Origin: VBCK01 sp035511515
GTDB lineage: Bacteria > Pseudomonadota > Gammaproteobacteria > Burkholderiales > Burkholderiaceae_F
NCBI GenBank assembly: GCA_035511515.1
Contig: DATKFG010000039.1
Coordinates: 1-5,780 of the forward strand
Direction of reading: 5' to 3'
DNA length: 5,780 nt
Part shown: positions 5,420-5,780 of the stretch, piece after piece
Numbering within the stretch: the stretch's first letter is position 1
How the letters are laid out: every line of letters begins with the position of its first letter
Program-made: the position numbers and the translations under genes
Notes under the pieces: model-generated
Seen by the model: only the letters and a program-made list of their open reading frames with translations
What the model was told of the DNA's origin: nothing
Databases searched by the model: none

Positions 5420-5780
5420 TTACATGTTCGAATAGTTCGGCCCACCCCCGCCTTCCGGCGCCACCCACACGATGTTCTGGGTCGGATCCTTGATGTCGCA
5501 CGTCTTGCAATGAACGCAATTCTGGGCGTTGATCTGCAGCCGTGGCCCCGCGCCCCCGTCCGAGACGAATTCGTACACCGCGGCCGGGCAGTAGCGTGAC
5601 TCCGGCCCCGCGTACACGGCCAGGTTCACCCGCACCGGCACTGCGGGATCCTTCAAGGTCAGGTGAGGCGGCTGGTTTTCCTCATGGTTGGTGTTGGACA
5701 GGTACACCGAAGTGAGCCGGTCGAACGTGATCTTGCCGTCGGGCTTGGGGTATTCGATCGGCGTGCACTCGGCGGCCGGG
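5420..5780 (-). CDS. Electron transfer flavoprotein-ubiquinone oxidoreductase, C-terminal fragment (5' end outside window)
   Basis: The final 119 codons of ETF-QO on the minus strand, ending in TAA at 5420–5422; the start lies beyond 5780. This membrane-associated flavoprotein passes electrons from ETF (fatty-acid, amino-acid and choline-type dehydrogenations) to ubiquinone through FAD and a [4Fe-4S] cluster. The fragment contains the cluster domain. The four cysteine ligands are visible at fragment residues 64 (ESRYCPAAVYEF), 88, 91 and 94 (NCVHCKTCDIKDP), followed by the signature ending APEGGGGPNYSNM. Upstream, FDRLTSVYLSNTNHEENQPP is also typical of the family. Full-length proteins are about 550 residues, so roughly a fifth is here. 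It converges on the nuo–Nudix–TAXI block across the accessory zone. Functionally it shares the quinone pool with complex I. Identification is secure. Confidence 0.96.
   Translation of the reverse strand, partial: PAAECTPIEYPKPDGKITFDRLTSVYLSNTNHEENQPPHLTLKDPAVPVRVNLAVYAGPESRYCPAAVYEFVSDGGAGPRLQINAQNCVHCKTCDIKDPTQNIVWVAPEGGGGPNYSNM

Noticed and set aside
5321..5599. In-frame continuation of the ORF6N fragment
   Set aside because: The homology ends at about 5320, and from 5420 it is antisense to ETF-QO, whose cysteine motif is unmistakable.
1..5780. CRISPR array, tRNA or rRNA genes, intact transposase or integrase
   Set aside because: I saw no regularly spaced direct repeats, no tRNA-like cloverleaf with a recognisable T-loop, and no transposase or integrase motif on either strand.

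Overview
The window reads as chromosomal DNA of a high-GC betaproteobacterium, probably of the order Burkholderiales. This rests on the character of the respiratory complex I genes, the nuoN–Nudix hydrolase linkage, a TAXI-type binding protein with a long C-terminal membrane extension, and an ETF-ubiquinone oxidoreductase (ETF-QO) next door. The genus cannot be fixed from the sequence alone.

Layout. Positions 2–4190 hold a compact, co-directional plus-strand block: the 3' half of nuoM, complete nuoN (740–2227), a Nudix hydrolase of the ADP-ribose pyrophosphatase type (2224–2832, ATGA overlap with nuoN), and a membrane-anchored TAXI/TRAP-like substrate-binding protein (2838–4190, 5 nt after the Nudix stop). 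The right edge (5420–5780) holds the 3' end of an ETF-QO gene on the minus strand. The plus-strand block and ETF-QO converge.

Between the convergent core genes lies about 1.2 kb (4191–5419) of different character. It has patchy, lower GC (about 42–60% in hand-counted 60-base blocks, against 77% in one block of the TAXI gene). It holds one apparently intact gene for a small, probably exported SnoaL/NTF2-fold protein (4509–4949) with a strong ribosome binding site. It also holds a fragment of an ORF6N-type phage/mobile-element protein missing both ends (5084–5320), two weak minus-strand open stretches that could be 3' remnants of lost genes, a perfect 13-bp inverted repeat at the ORF6N break, and a strong hairpin before the ETF-QO stop. 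It looks like an accessory insertion and decay zone in a permissive site between two converging transcription units.

Function. NuoM and NuoN are proton-pumping membrane subunits of NADH:quinone oxidoreductase, and ETF-QO is a second dehydrogenase feeding the same quinone pool. The Nudix enzyme is translationally coupled to nuoN and may hydrolyse ADP-ribose, an NAD breakdown product. The TAXI protein probably binds a small organic ligand, but no TRAP permease is present here. I see no convincing new multi-gene system; the SnoaL gene and the debris around it are the main items for a second look.
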